Positions 1-12,733 of a stretch of DNA of 64,000 bases are shown piece by piece; within the stretch, counting starts at the first letter, position 1, and each line of letters begins with the position of its first letter. Where the stretch lies: assembly GCA_037576195.1 (NCBI GenBank), contig CM075101.1, positions 37,882,001 through 37,946,000 on the forward strand, given 5' to 3'. The DNA comes from Phytoseiulus persimilis (taxonomy: Eukaryota > Arthropoda > Arachnida > Mesostigmata > Phytoseiidae). Below the pieces are notes generated by a model that was not told the origin of the DNA, did not search any database, and was given only the letters and a program-made list of their open reading frames with translations. Both the position numbers and the translations under genes were made by a program.

Positions 1-2371
1 TAGAAGGACGGAGACATCAGTTATCCCGATGGAAGCCCACCGCGGGCGTCGCTCTCGCGGTCTCCCCTGTCTAAAGGCGAATATTGAACCTCTCCAGATC
101 GGCTCAACTCAAACTGGAAGGCCACAACTTTCCAGCTTCGTGTAGGATCCGGAAACCTCTCTATTGGACGCAGAAGATGGGGCTTCCTGGATCTTGAGTC
201 AGGAAGCGGCCATGGCATCGAAATTAGTGGAAATGGGCGGTTCCTCAACCCACAGCCTCAATCGAAGTGGAAGTCAATCAATTGAGCTTCAACTCTGTGA
301 CCAACCCGGCGGAGCAACAAACCTCTCTGCCCGATCTTTCGATCCTTATGGCTCCGTATTAATCATGATGATTTTCGGTGATTTCCTCCCCTCGAGATGA
401 CGTGAAACAGGAGAAAAAACAGCTTCCGCTGCGCGCAAAAAATTCCTAGCGGGTCCTGCAGTCCATGTCTTACCGTGTCCTGTCATAGTGCAGGCCGCCA
501 TATCACCATGCAGTCTGACAGCGAGATGTAGTTTCATCAATATGTCACTTCTGGAGAGATAGCCCGATCACTCCGCGGTGAACCACGCCACATCCAGAGT
601 CTCCCCATTGTTCAGTGGCCGCTCAAACGATACCGGGAAGAGCCCGACAGCTTCGTCGTGAACCCAAACAGCTCAGTTTGAGGAGCTAAGAGACGTAAAA
701 CTTTGGTAATCAATGAAGAGCAAACAACTACGCTATCGTGAATCCAATCACCGCAAGGGTAATGTGACGAGGTTGTACTGTCTCGAGCAAATGTGGGATC
801 CGTTCGTGTGCTAAAACAGCGCACTACGCATGATAATATCGATTGCCATTTGGTTTCTTGTAACACGTTTCGAGGGTGGAGGAGGGAATCGAAATCACAT
901 GCATGGTCGAGTCTGCTTGTGTGTAGCCCGGGCAGCTAGATGAGAGAAAGGGGGGATGAAGCATACTGGAATCCGCCTATACGGTCCAACCATGGCTCCA
1001 GAGAAAAAGGGACCGGTTACTCATGGTGGTATCACAGATGGCCGTGTTGTAGATCCTCCATTAGACGTCGATGCCAGACTGATTTCCGCAGTAGCCTCCA
1101 GAAGTCTCTGGATGGACTCATGTTCTCACACCGGTGGTTGATAGTGGGCGCACTCTACGGTCATCTTGCTTCGATCCGAGGATCGACGAAATAACCGTTT
1201 CTTCTCGGGAGGGAATCTTTTTGTACGTCGAAGACGGAACGGCCCTTCATCGCTCTGGGTATGAGGGGATTTCTTTTAACAACCCCTCTTTCCGCTCAAC
1301 GATGGCCCGGGATTCAAGAGTATGAGCGCCTGCTGCGCAACACTGCGGAAGCACCACGAGGCTCCTTGTGACATTTCTTCTTCGACTGCTCTCTGTCGTG
1401 CCGGTCCATGTTGTCCCGACCTGCTCCCCAGAGGAAGGAAGAGGAGGTGCGCGAAAGTGTAGCCGCTGGAGCGCTGAATTCTTGGCTCACACGGCGCGAA
1501 TCCCTCACTGATGATGCATGCAAGGATCCTTCTGCATTCTTCTTCGGAAGTAAACAACCGCTCCACAGAGTCAGGAATATTGTCCACCAAGATTGCTCGC
1601 CTCCGGGTCCTGAGCGCCTTACAACAGAGTACTGCTATGCTCCGGATCACTTCGTCCGCCGCAGGTGCACTACGGGTACGACTAGATCGTCGCCGTCCTG
1701 AAGACATCATGATATCTTCTGAAATGTCGCTGGGCTGTCAACATCTGTGACGTGAAGTGGGTCAGTTCGCCGGAATGACCATCGGGCCGCATCTGACGTC
1801 AGGGATGCACGCATGTGTGCATATCCCCGAGACAGCTTGCTCCTACCGAGCTTGCCATGCGCGGAATCGTCTTTCCTGATCTCTCCATCAGTGGTCCACT
1901 GTGTCTGGCGTTGTCAGTGCCGTTGGAGCGGTTCCGTCAGGTTCGTTGGTTGTGGAGCCGAACCCCTCCAACGGCGAGGACTGGCCATGGAATGGTCCCT
2001 GCGAGAACCATCACCGCGGCCGTCGACGTAGCGCGATAACCGCGCGTAATCAGTGAGGCGATGATTCTCTGACCGCCTTCTAGCTTGTCCCGGTCGGTCT
2101 TCAGCTGCACGGCGATAGGGTTTCATACTAGTTCTGCGTAGGGGGCGATGGTCTCTACGAGGTCTTCTGACCACTCCGGCGTGACCGAGAGGGCGAGATC
2201 AGCGGCATGAGCTGGGTTGATGACACCGGCGGGAGATTCCTTTCCCGGGTGCATAATCGAAGGCGACGTTCCAGAATGAAGGTCCCGGTATTTCTCCTGT
2301 AAGTTAGAGTCGATGCTCCTGGTGGGTCGGGAGTAGACATGTATTTCCGTATCACTGACTACGGGATTCCG
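1..2371. other. No supported gene
   Basis: Only short frames on both strands. A + strand trace near 1370-1400 (HFFFDCSLSCR) recalls the Cys-His end of non-LTR retrotransposons but is too short to call. Confidence 0.5.
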
Positions 2372-2515
2372 CCGTAATACAGTATTACGGAATATATTTC
2401 CCGTAAAACGGAATCACGGGAGATATTTTCCGTACAACGGAAATACGGAAGATATTTTCCACAATACGGATTTACGGGGAAAAATCGTAATGCGGAATTA
2501 CGGAAAATATTTTTG
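2372..2515. repeat. Degenerate tandem array of a ~29-base palindromic unit
   Basis: Four to five units spaced about 28-30 bases apart, each with CCGTA...TACGG followed by AGATATTTT or similar (for example CCGTAATACAGTATTACGG, then CCCGTAAAACGGAATCACGG, then CCGTACAACGGAAATACGG). The CCGTAA and TTACGG halves make each unit near-palindromic, and adjacent units can pair. The flanks are unremarkable and no ORF spans it sensibly. Confidence 0.8.
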
Positions 2516-5500
2516 GAATCCGACCAGAATACATCGTTTCCTTTTCTTCTCTCTTTTATACTCCGACCATACTGACTATTCCCCGCAGGGCCCATGTACC
2601 TGAACACAGATACACGTAGGCGGAGTTCATCGACCATTCATGCGGACGCAGCGCTTTGGCCGCCGAAACAGAAGATCAGATTAGAGGGACATTTCCACGA
2701 GATGAAAATTGAGGTTTGTGTTAGCGTGGAATATGAAACTTCCGTCTTCTTCGACGATGAGGCTTGATCAAGTCAAGACAAGAACTTCGAAAGCTGGATG
2801 GCCGATTCCTCCATCGTGTGGATGGCCACAGAGCTTGCTGGCTGGCGTGACCTAATTGTTATGCAAACGAGAGTTCGGTCGTTCCCTGGATGGCTTCCCG
2901 GACCTTTCGGACGGAACAGCCGGGAGCGCGGCCGAGCAACGCGCAAATGTGGACAACGACGGGTAGAGCGAAGAACAGCCGGTTGGAGAGCTGCGGACCT
3001 CGTTAGGAGTGGATGGAGTTGTGAGAGCATGTGCACCCGCCTCAGGACTCACTTCTTTATGAGCCAGTGCTCAAAAGGACGCCGCGGCAGTCGTCGGGAT
3101 AATTCCTGAGCACGGGCGCTGCGGGAGCAACGCGAACACGATCATCGTACTTTTGCGACAAACGCGTGTTTATTTAACACTGAAACTCTCGTTGAACGCC
3201 CGCCGAACCGCCCGGACGGAATCGGTCACAAAATCGTGCGCAAAGGCACGGTCGCCATGATGCACGCGGCGATGTTGCCCTGGTCGCAAATGTGCTTCAT
3301 TTGCTCCGCGGCCCGAACCTCAATAACGTTCCGATCGCCACCGCTGAGAACGTCGATACATCTGACTCTGACTGAGTTGTAGACTGCAGTTAATTAGCGC
3401 GTGCAAAAGTGGCCGACGCTCGAGACGAATTGTCGGTGCTCCTTCGTGAGACTTCTCCGAGCGAGCCTACAGCGCCCGGCTGATTCGGATCCCAGCGAAT
3501 GAACGACTCTCGATGGCGTTCCGGAATCTCCTGGTGCCGCCCGCTGAGCTTGATATGCCGTCGATGCGTTTGCAAGCTCCGTCATAGAGCGCGATTGCGC
3601 AAAAACTCCGTTGGCCACTTCTCGGGCTCGATGGGGCGAATGCTGATCGGCGGCGATGACCACCCGAGGAATTTCGCATCCGGGAAAGGTGGCAAAACAG
3701 CTGCTTGATGCAGCTGAAGCAATTCGGAGAGCGCCCGGGGAGTCGTCGTCAACTGGGGAGGATCGATTCGAGCTCCGGAACGCTCAGCGAGCCCACAGAT
3801 GGAATCGGAAGACTCGGGGAGCTAACAGCTTGAACTCGCTCCGTCTAAGTCTCTGACGAATGGTGCCAATCATCTCGCCTTCTCGAGATCCCTTTCACGA
3901 GCTTTGTCAGTGGCCGTTATGCCGGCTGTGAGTGTTGGCGCGTTTGTTCACTTCACAGGAATTCACAAAGACCGATGATTACAGAGTTGAAGGCTCGACT
4001 GCGCGCATTCATTAGGGGGATAGTGAGACATGATGAGGCCCGCAATGAAAGGACGAGACTCACGATGGAAGGAGAGAGCACGACCTGTGCGAGGCGGAGC
4101 GGCTCGGGAAGAAGGGGTGGCTAGGTGACGAAATTAATTCCGAGTCGAGTTGATAGCTCGGCAGGAGTGTTCATTGTTGTTGTATACCTTCATCAGCATG
4201 GTGCGCGATTCCTCGAACCATTAAACTGTTTGAGGGTTTAAGTGGCGACTGTTCCATTATTGGAATGATTCTCCACCGGACTCGCGGTTCTTGACTCCGC
4301 GATTGATCGATCCCGGCCCGACTCGGGCGCACGGCGTTCACATGTGGGACATTGTAGTCGAGAGAGCGGACAGGGTAGCTCTTGAGAACCCGTTGCTTCG
4401 TTCAATTGCGCGCAGTTCTCAACTCGATTGGAGAGATCCAAGCGACACGTCAACCGGTTTGTATATTTGCGCGACCATCATGCCTCACATGACCTTGCTC
4501 CCGGCGGTTGATTGCATGGAAACGCTTCCTCTCCGGCTCAAAGAGACATCATGGCCGGACAATTCGAATCAAGAGAATGCGGCCCATCCCCTCCAAGGAG
4601 AAGCCGATGGAACTTTGAAGAACTCGTTGTGCCGGGCCCTCGAGAAGGCAGTGATGAATAATTTAGGTTAGAGCTCTAATTGACTAGTTTTTCGGGGCTT
4701 AGAGTACCAATGGAATGTGAGAAATTCAACGCCACGACCGTCACCGAGCTTGTCCGATGGAGAGTCTGTTCTAGAACAGAGAAGCGAGGAAGCTTTTTGA
4801 CGCGGATTCAAATGACTGTTCTCTGAGGAATTCCGAACCTGGTTCCGCTCCTCGAAGCCCCGCGCCTAGCACACGGCGCCACGCGAGCCGTGAGCTGCAA
4901 TCTGGGTCGACCGGCGAACTGAGCGCGACAACACTAAGCTCCCGAGTAGAACTGACTTTGCGATGTGACACTGATTCCGAGTCCTGCTCTAAATCATAAA
5001 ATCGTTTCTCTGTGAAACAATAGTTGTCCGAAAGGTGTGAAGCTCCGGCTACTGCCCCGAGACCGTGGAGGGCTGATGACGCCACGCGCCCGCTTCCTGG
5101 ACTGAGTGGAAGTTCTCGAGATGCTCGTGTGGCGCCTTCTTTGAATAATAATCATCCACCGACGAAATTGAGACTGCAGCGAGCTAACTACGGACCGATG
5201 CTCCCGTCGTTATCATTCACCCGATGGCTCTCGGAAAACTCTCATCCGCGAGCAGCCGAATCAGTGAAATTCTTACAGTGGTCCACGTCCGATCAACGCT
5301 GACCCGTTCTCCAGGATTTCTCGTCAAGAAGAGATCAGCAGGTCAGCGAAGACCAGAGGTCGTCGAAGCTGGAGACGAACTTGATTTCCCGATATGTCCT
5401 CGCCATGAAAAATCTCCGCGTTCAGCTATATAGGGGCTCCATCCGAATTTACCCAGACTCATATGACCAATGGAATCAGTTATGCAACGTCGGCGCTGCA

Positions 5501-8500
5501 AAAGGGCGGCTAATGGCGGTCGGTCATCTTCCCGGGTCCGGAGAAATTTGATCTCGATGGTCCTGGCGGTTTTCGCCGGCGGGAATTCCTAAAACAGAGG
5601 GGGTGGTGACACGCGAATTCCCGCCGCGGCAAATGCCGTTTCAAATAGTGACGGCTGATTCTGGAACGGAGTCTGGAAACCAGTTGTATTTCTTGATCCC
5701 CATCCTTGAGGGAAATGCGTCAAAGCCTCGGAATGCTCCTCTGCTTCGGCTGCAGGAAATTTCAAGTACTATATTGACGTATAAGTGCAACTCTGTTTGA
5801 GCGAAAAACGGAATAAGCCACGCTCGATGATACAGCTAGAAGAAATCTCCACAAGCTTGTCTCATCTTACATCTACTCGATGTTGCGTAGGAGGCAGTTT
5901 TCTCGGAAGTCTTCACAGAGAAACCCAGCATTTTTCCCTGTAGTTTGAGATCGAATCTCGCGTTTCACCCTCGAGCGGAAAAATTACTGTGCTGTCTCGT
6001 CTATGAACCTGAACTCCGCCCTTCCTGACCAATCCTCTTCCCCCAGAGCAGGCCTCGTTAGAACAGTGAATATTCTTTCGCGTGGGAAGTTGAGGCAGTA
6101 GCTCGCTTCAGTGTGTATCGGTTAGTGTCCTTGCATGGGATACCTTTTTATCTTAAAAACTTAGCGTAAATTTCGACGAGCTAACTCAACCGGACGCCCA
6201 TGGGGTCGCCGGAAGCAAGCCGGGACGTGGCTCCGCAATTAAGTATTCTCACCACATACGGTGACCCAACAACGAATGTCCGCCGCTTTGAGGTTTTTCA
6301 TCGGAGCTTCCGAGTTTTCCCTGAAGTTCTTTGGAACCAATGTTCTGATGAGCTTTTCCGCTCAAGTCGTCCTCAGACATTTCAGAAGTGGGAAGACATT
6401 CGAAATCCCGCCTGATCGAACAAAGGCCCCGTTCGGCGCCTCTGAGATTCTCACGGTGCCCTAATTTGGCGCACAAGGAAGTTTCTAATCACAACAGGAA
6501 TCATCAACATCTTCAGAGAAACGCCTCTACAGATAAAAGAGACATCATGTGATAACAGTCTCGAAGCCGACATACGAATCAATCGAGATGTGAATCTTTC
6601 GAGCTCTAGCTTCAAGCTCTGAAAGGACCGGTCAAGTCTCCCACTGATGATGAGGTAGCATTTCTCTGCTTACGCTTCACTGAAGTCCTAGGAATACTTC
6701 CGACTCTGCCGTCAGAGAGGGTTTCTGTCATCCTTCCGGTCCCATGAAACGCACCCTTGACATATCCCACACGAGGAATGCTTTTTATGGGCATCTACCA
6801 AACTCCGAGAATAAAGTGCACTGTAGCTAGTAGGAGCTCCTTCCTAATCGCCTTGTCGAGTTTCTGGCTGCTCGATTAACGACTGCGGCTCGAAACAACT
6901 AGTCGCCTGCATCTTGCTGAGGTGCTGGTTGAACCCGGGGCCCCAACCCACGGTGCGTTTCAAGCTTCACATATTTAGCGTGGTATTCGAAAGGTGAGAC
7001 AAATCGCCAGAAACCGACAGGTCTTCCCTAGGGTCTCAGCGGCACGATGTCTCAAAATTTCCCTCAATCTTTTTCAAAAGTTCTCCACTTGAAACAGTTC
7101 TGTAGAATATCGAATGAATCCATACGCGATGCCTAAAAGGCAACCCTTGGGAGGGCCTTAGCAGCGAGAGACATGTTCTTCGACGCGCTACGAACGAGAG
7201 TATCTCTAAGATGAAACGCGACTTACAGAACGGCTACTACGAGATATGCTTGTGAAGTCCGTATGTTCTTATTTCTGAAGTGCTGAGTCACTCAGAAAGC
7301 TGCTCGTCGCCTTCGAACCGTGGAAGCAGCCGGGGTGATCGCCTGTATAGTGTGAAGATTCATCGTCGACGTCCGTCATCCCACCGATGGCCGCCGCGTT
7401 CCGAGAGGGAACTGCTCGCGAGGATTCATGAAAAATACCCCTTATCTGCTCCGGAACCCGCTCGTCGTCCGCTCACCCCACCCACACCCGATCAAACAGT
7501 CACTTACCCACCTAACCATTCACTGATACTGGCGTTCCGCCGTTTCCCGCGCCACCGCTGCCCTCATTATCATCGCCGCCGTATCGGCGGCTGTCATCAC
7601 CGACCGAGTTCATCGGTGGATTAAATCATCCGTTAAGGGACGGTGATGTAAGGTTCTGTGTGCGTCTGTATCGAATCGGATCGCGATGAGAAACGATCCA
7701 GGGTCTGGTTTTCGAGACCGATGCCCTGAGCGGACTGCATGAACATGTCAACTTCCGGAGTGACGTGATGAAGCGTCCTTGCATTCAGGATCGACGCAAA
7801 ATCAGAAAACTTGACCTGAAACTATTTCCGAGCGAGTCATTTTCTCGAACGCACAGAACTGATTTTGGGACTATATTCACGTGACTCGAAGTGAACAAGG
7901 GTGAGTTCAGAGGATTGCAGCCGCCAAGGGACTGACTTGTTGCTCGAAGAAGAATGCCCGAGTCTGGAATGAGGGGAAGCGTGGGGGAGAGTCGGCAGCT
8001 ACGGGAACGTTGGCGGCGGGGCGAACAGTAGGCGCTGGAAGACGCATAGAAAGAAGGAGTAGCGGGAGAAGACAAGCGTCGGAGGTGGGACTGGGCGACG
8101 GTTGAGAGATAAGACGTTAATTCGTCGAGCTGCTGCCGACTCGCTTATCTTCACTTTCTCCGTTCGAAGCTCTTTTGGGGACCGGCGGAGCGTAAAGATT
8201 AAGCCCACCACCCTTCCTCGGAGTCTCTCCCCCTTCTCCCGTTTTATCGAACCCCCCGCCTCCGCCAGCCCTTGTGACACTTTTCTCCACTCGATGCGAT
8301 ACCCGAACATGTCGAAGAACAAGTTGTCTGTCTGCCTATCTGTATTCCAGACAGTCTGGCGCGGTCTTCCCTTCGCTCGAGAACAGCTGTTCCTCACATC
8401 CAGAGGTGGATTGAACGAGATTTCTCCGAATTCCACGTTCTTGGTGGGCATGGTTAAGCATGGGGCATACTGCGTTCAAAGTTTGAAGAATACCGCTCAA

Positions 8501-10548
8501 TAACGACATTGAGCGAGGACCAGCGAAGAGCAAACAATAAACTGGTCGAGCGAGACCGACTAAGCTGATATCGGTTGTGAACGAACACGAGAAGGAAGCG
8601 GCGGCAGGGAAAAACCCTCGAGTGACAAAGACGGAAGAGTTTTTGTCGAACGTCTGACGTTGTTGGAATTTTTGCTCCTCGGTAACATGAAACGCATATA
8701 TTACGCGTGTCTACCAGGTTCCTGTGCCTCTTACAACAAGCATCTGCCAGAGGCTCGTGAGGTTTCCTCTTGGGTCCTCGTCGATGGCCTTGTGAGAAGG
8801 ACCCGCCACGCTCGGCAGGAACTTCGCGTTCAAGAAGCGGTTCCAACAGGGGGCGATCAACCTTGGATCCGACGGGGAGGTGTCTCTGTCTAATTTCCGA
8901 TGTCGCGAGGACTACTACGAAGCGACGGGAGCAGCCCAGGGAGAGCATGAAAGTAAGGAGGAGGGAAGGATTTCCGATTGTTCTCTCTCAGATCCTGAAT
9001 TTTTTCCACGCTCCCCAGTCGAGAGTGGTTCCTCCTTCTCGAGCTCTTCCCCCCTGAGGGCTCAGGAAGAGCGCGCGGCAGACGCTGGGGCCTCGTTTCT
9101 TGGGCATAATTGGAGTTCTCGTGGGATTTTCCCCTTCTTTATTCCCGTTCCATCGCTGGATTCGAATCGTTATTTTTTTCTCGGGAGTCTGTTGTGGACT
9201 AAGATGGGATCTTCGCTCAGCGACGGCGGGACAACGACAAAAGGGAACACATATCGCCTACGTTCCCGTCCATTTTTCGTCGTTTCCGCGGCCCGCTCGA
9301 CCGTTTCCTCGCTTTCCGCTAGGGAGTGGAAGAGCGAGGGCAGGAGGCGCGGGAGGAAAACGCGAACCGGTCGTCCGATGGTTTCGACAACTGTTTCATT
9401 TTCCTCATCCTTCGAACGAGTCCGGAGAAATACGACGAGAGAACAGATTCAATTGAGAGTTTCCATTTTCGCACGTTCAGCGGATTCTGCCAAAGTCTTC
9501 GCGCCGTTCACATTATCCCGAGTTCACCCCGACATCCTTGCACGAGTTTTCTCATCTTCGATGATCCCCGTCCCTAACGGGGAATGAGGAGCCCGAGGTT
9601 ACGGCACCCCGCTCACGCTGCCGTGGAAGCTGGAGTTTGCGAGTTCAGGAATCCAAGACAACGAGAATATGAGGGCCCATTGCAGTGAGTTGTTAGCGGT
9701 TCCCCTTACCGCGGGTCCATCCCGAGCCGCCCCTTCCCTCGACATCTCTCCTCCTCTCCGGCGTCGCCGCATAACCTTGGACGGTTTCCGCGGACTGACT
9801 GGGGAGTAGACGTTCGGACGGCTCGGTCCATGCCTTCCCGAAGGGTTTCCCGGCCATGGTGTATTCGGTGCAGGGAGGTTGCCTCCGCTACCATCGGCGC
9901 CGAGAGCGTGGCTGCAGCGGCTAGCCGGCTTCCCCATCTGGTGAAACTAATATTTATTTTTCATTTTTCAGCCCTCGATCCTCGACTGCGGGCTGGCGAG
10001 GGGCGACCGCCAAGCCTGAGTAGCTCGCCGCTCCACCGCGACTCCGTTTGTCGGCGGCAAAGAGCCGAAGACCCAACGAGTTCCTCGCTTCCAAGCTGAG
10101 AGGTTGCCTTTCTCCTCTTCTCTGGTTTGCCAATACATTTAAATAACGTTCTGCCGCACGCTCGCCACAGAACTCGCTGGCGGGGTGGCGGTCGCCCAGA
10201 GTTTCCGAAGCGATCCGCGAGCGCTTCATTTGCTTCGGCGATCGAAACGCAAGTTTTGCTTTTCGAGCGTCCGCTCCCGATCTCTGGTAATCTGATCCGC
10301 TGCTGGAGTTCGTGATCGCTGCAACGAATTACTTTTCGATATCCTGATATCAATTAGGAATCATCATTGGAACGTGTCGTGATTTTTTTCAGCAAACGCG
10401 GAGGTCTCTCGACTCCCCGGAGACGCCTCCTGACTAGAGCCTGGAAGTTTGTGTGATTTTTCGAAATTATCTCACCATTGCAATGAATCAATCCCAGGCA
10501 ATTGATGGAATAACTTCGAAACTTTCGGGCTCCACTCATGACGCATTT
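2516..10548. other. No supported gene
   Basis: Open frames such as 4291-4671 (+) and 8880-9587 (+, 235 codons) lack domains and splice support. 8.1-10.4 kb is pyrimidine-rich, with a good acceptor at 9971 (TTTTTCATTTTTCAG) and another near 10394 (GATTTTTTTCAG); these suggest leader exons or introns of an unidentified gene. Confidence 0.4.
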
Positions 10549-11250
10549 CTAGCGCTTCAGCGGGACGGTCCATCCGTCTCGAGGACTGCCCCGAGTGGGG
10601 CTTCCCACCTGAAAAATCCTAGCAGCCATCCTAGCCACGTACGATAAGTTTGGGCACGAGAGCTGATTCTTTATGGATTCCGTGGACGCAGAGAAAGCAG
10701 TTGGGTTTTCGAGCTCCGCGTTTATCGGAATCGTTTCTGTAAGAACCGGAATCACTTCGAAAACCTGCTTCAGAAATGTTTCGCAGCTCGCCAGTTCATT
10801 TCCACACCGAGCAACACCTGCTCGAGTTCTCAGGATCATCTGCAAATACTTGCACCCGATGGTCCAGTGGAACAAGTCCGGCTGAGAGCATTCTCGTTCT
10901 TGCCTAGATGATGGGTTTCCGAAGCGTCGTCCGTAGGTCTCATGATACGGATCGTTGGAACACTTGTTCCGGAAATCCACGAACCCCAACTGAGCCGCGT
11001 TCCTGAAGAAGGCACCGAACAATAGGTACCCGTGATTTAGAGACCAGATACCGGTTAGCAGAGTCGATATGAGATGTTCGGAGACAGCGAAAAAGAGCCG
11101 GCGCTGAATGGGAACGAATGAAGGAGTTCCGTGAACTTGATTCTGCCAGTCGCCGGCGGAACCGATGATCTCGGAAACGCAACGCTGAGCGGGCGCGATG
11201 TTGGTAGTTGCTTCGCAATTAAAAGTTCTGGAGAGATAGTCCGCGGTCAT
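10549..11250 (-). CDS. Cysteine-containing open frame, possible exon
   Basis: 233-codon minus-strand frame with eight Cys spread through it and a hydrophobic stretch, EHLISTLLTGIWSLNHGYLL, then FGAFFRNAAQLGFVDFR. Near its 3' end it meets a plausible donor (TTTTTCAG|GTGGGA, around 10606). Upstream a donor (CTGCG|GTGAGA) and an acceptor (CCTCCAG) would make a 45-base intron, but I could not make all phases agree. A minus-strand signal-peptide ORF lies 1.1 kb upstream. Unidentified; could be chance. Confidence 0.25.
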   Translation of the reverse strand: MTADYLSRTFNCEATTNIAPAQRCVSEIIGSAGDWQNQVHGTPSFVPIQRRLFFAVSEHLISTLLTGIWSLNHGYLLFGAFFRNAAQLGFVDFRNKCSNDPYHETYGRRFGNPSSRQERECSQPDLFHWTIGCKYLQMILRTRAGVARCGNELASCETFLKQVFEVIPVLTETIPINAELENPTAFSASTESIKNQLSCPNLSYVARMAARIFQVGSPTRGSPRDGWTVPLKR

Positions 11251-12099
11251 GTCGGCTTCGCTGGAGGCCGTGAGCTGCTACTCTATGTCCCCGAATTATT
11301 CTCACCGCAGGCTCGCTATTCGTGCATGCTCGACAGGAATAGACGGTTGCAACGGTTTGACCGACGCACCGAAACGCGATCGAGCTTCGGGAGCAGATTT
11401 TCAAACCACGGCGAAGTTTTCTTCGGTTTCGCCCCCAGGATTCCACGGTTTCTTGTCTCAGATAGATAAATGTCAGTTCGATCCCCGCGCCTCTGACGGT
11501 GGAGTACTCGATTGGCGTTCAGGATAAAGATGAATACGGCAGGAAACGTCAAGTGTCGTTCTTCATTTCCGGTGTCAGCTTGGATCTCCATACGGTAGTG
11601 TGCGACTGCATGCCCTCTAGCAGAAAAACTCTCTCCGGAACGGCCGGCGCACGATGACAATCAACTCCAGTGTTGAACGAGTGCGCATCTGAACAGAATA
11701 TTCGATGGCCACCGAGCCATGTTAGAGCAAATTCTTGTGGATGCACTTTCCACAACATGGTCTTCAAATTATTCCAATCTGGTAACACCCAATAGAGATA
11801 GCTCCGAGTGTGGCGGAGAAATACATCACCGAAGCCGCCGATAGATTCGATGCACCTCGCTACGAGCATCGCCAACGCGAGCCAACTCCATTTTCTTTCG
11901 AGTCAACCAGTAACCATCGGATTCGGCTCGTGCCGAGGACATATCCGACAAATCCTCAGCCGTCGACAGGTTTTGATGAACCGAAGATCTCGTCGTATCC
12001 GGATGGATGTCAGTCGAATACCCAAAGGAATCAGTCAATACCGGGAATTGAACCCAACTCGCAACTGACTCTCTACGTGGAGAGAGGAGAACATCCGTG

Positions 12100-12327
12100 T
12101 CATCGATGATTCGCTCGTCTCGGAACGCAGGACTCATCGTGACAGCGCTTCTCGATGCCTTGCGAACATCTAGAACTCCAGGTGTGGGGAGACGTCGCAT
12201 TCTCCAGCCGATTCTGATCAGCTTGCGTGTCCATCGAGGATGGCCGCAAAAACGAGACTGGATTCGTATCACAGCAATATGATAAAATACACAGGCCGAG
12301 GAAACACAACAGGTCGAGCCTCGACAT
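12100..12327 (-). CDS. ORF with predicted signal peptide
   Basis: Starts at an internal Met at 12327: MSRLDLLCFLGLCILSYCC is a textbook-like signal peptide, followed by a polar stretch with an N-glycosylation-type site (LENATSP). 75 residues to the stop. It could be the first exon of a secreted or membrane protein whose later exons include the frame at 10.5-11.25 kb, but no joined model was established. Confidence 0.2.
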   Translation of the reverse strand: MSRLDLLCFLGLCILSYCCDTNPVSFLRPSSMDTQADQNRLENATSPHTWSSRCSQGIEKRCHDESCVPRRANHR

Positions 12328-12710
12328 CTGGATCAATTTTGGGACGTCGTGAAGGGATCTCCACGACCGAGTCGTACCGGGTTCTGACTCACTCGAATCC
12401 ACCGATCTGTTTTCGCGCCGGTGAGCTCCGAACACCGTTAATTAAACCTTCTGTCGAAGCAGCACGGCATGCTCCGAGGTAACTCTTCCATTCGTTCACT
12501 CGCTCGGCTGGATGGATAGATGGACGATTGGTTGGTTGGTTGCTCGGCCGGTCCGTATCCTCTCGGAAGGAAAAGAGGAGAAGGACGTCTGTTGGGCGCT
12601 GACAGCTTTGCCACATCGTCGTGCGAAGGCATGAAGTCTGACGTTTTGACAGCGCCACCCAGCCGGCTCGCCGGCGCTCGAGCCAACCGACTGGGCGACC
12701 GAGCGACGAC

Positions 12711-12733
12711 CAGTCAGTCAGCCAGTCAGTCAA
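12711..12733. promoter_or_regulatory. TCAGT cluster, possible core promoter
   Basis: CAGTCAGTCAGCCAGTCAGTCA packs four CAGT motifs, the core of the arthropod initiator (TCAGTY). The surrounding 400 bases are rich in short GGTTGG/CCAACC and GACCGA repeats and contain no convincing coding frame, as expected of a start region. Direction of transcription not determined. Confidence 0.4.

Noticed and set aside
1280-1410. HFFFDCSLSCR-like text recalling the Cys-His tail of LINE ORF2
   Set aside because: Too short, frame-broken, and no reverse transcriptase nearby.
2372-2515. CRISPR-like repeat spacing
   Set aside because: Repeats are degenerate and contiguous with no unique spacers, and the DNA is eukaryotic.
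8880-9587. 235-codon + strand ORF
   Set aside because: Ser/Arg-rich, low-complexity text with no domain and no splice support; fits chance in a region with few stop codons.
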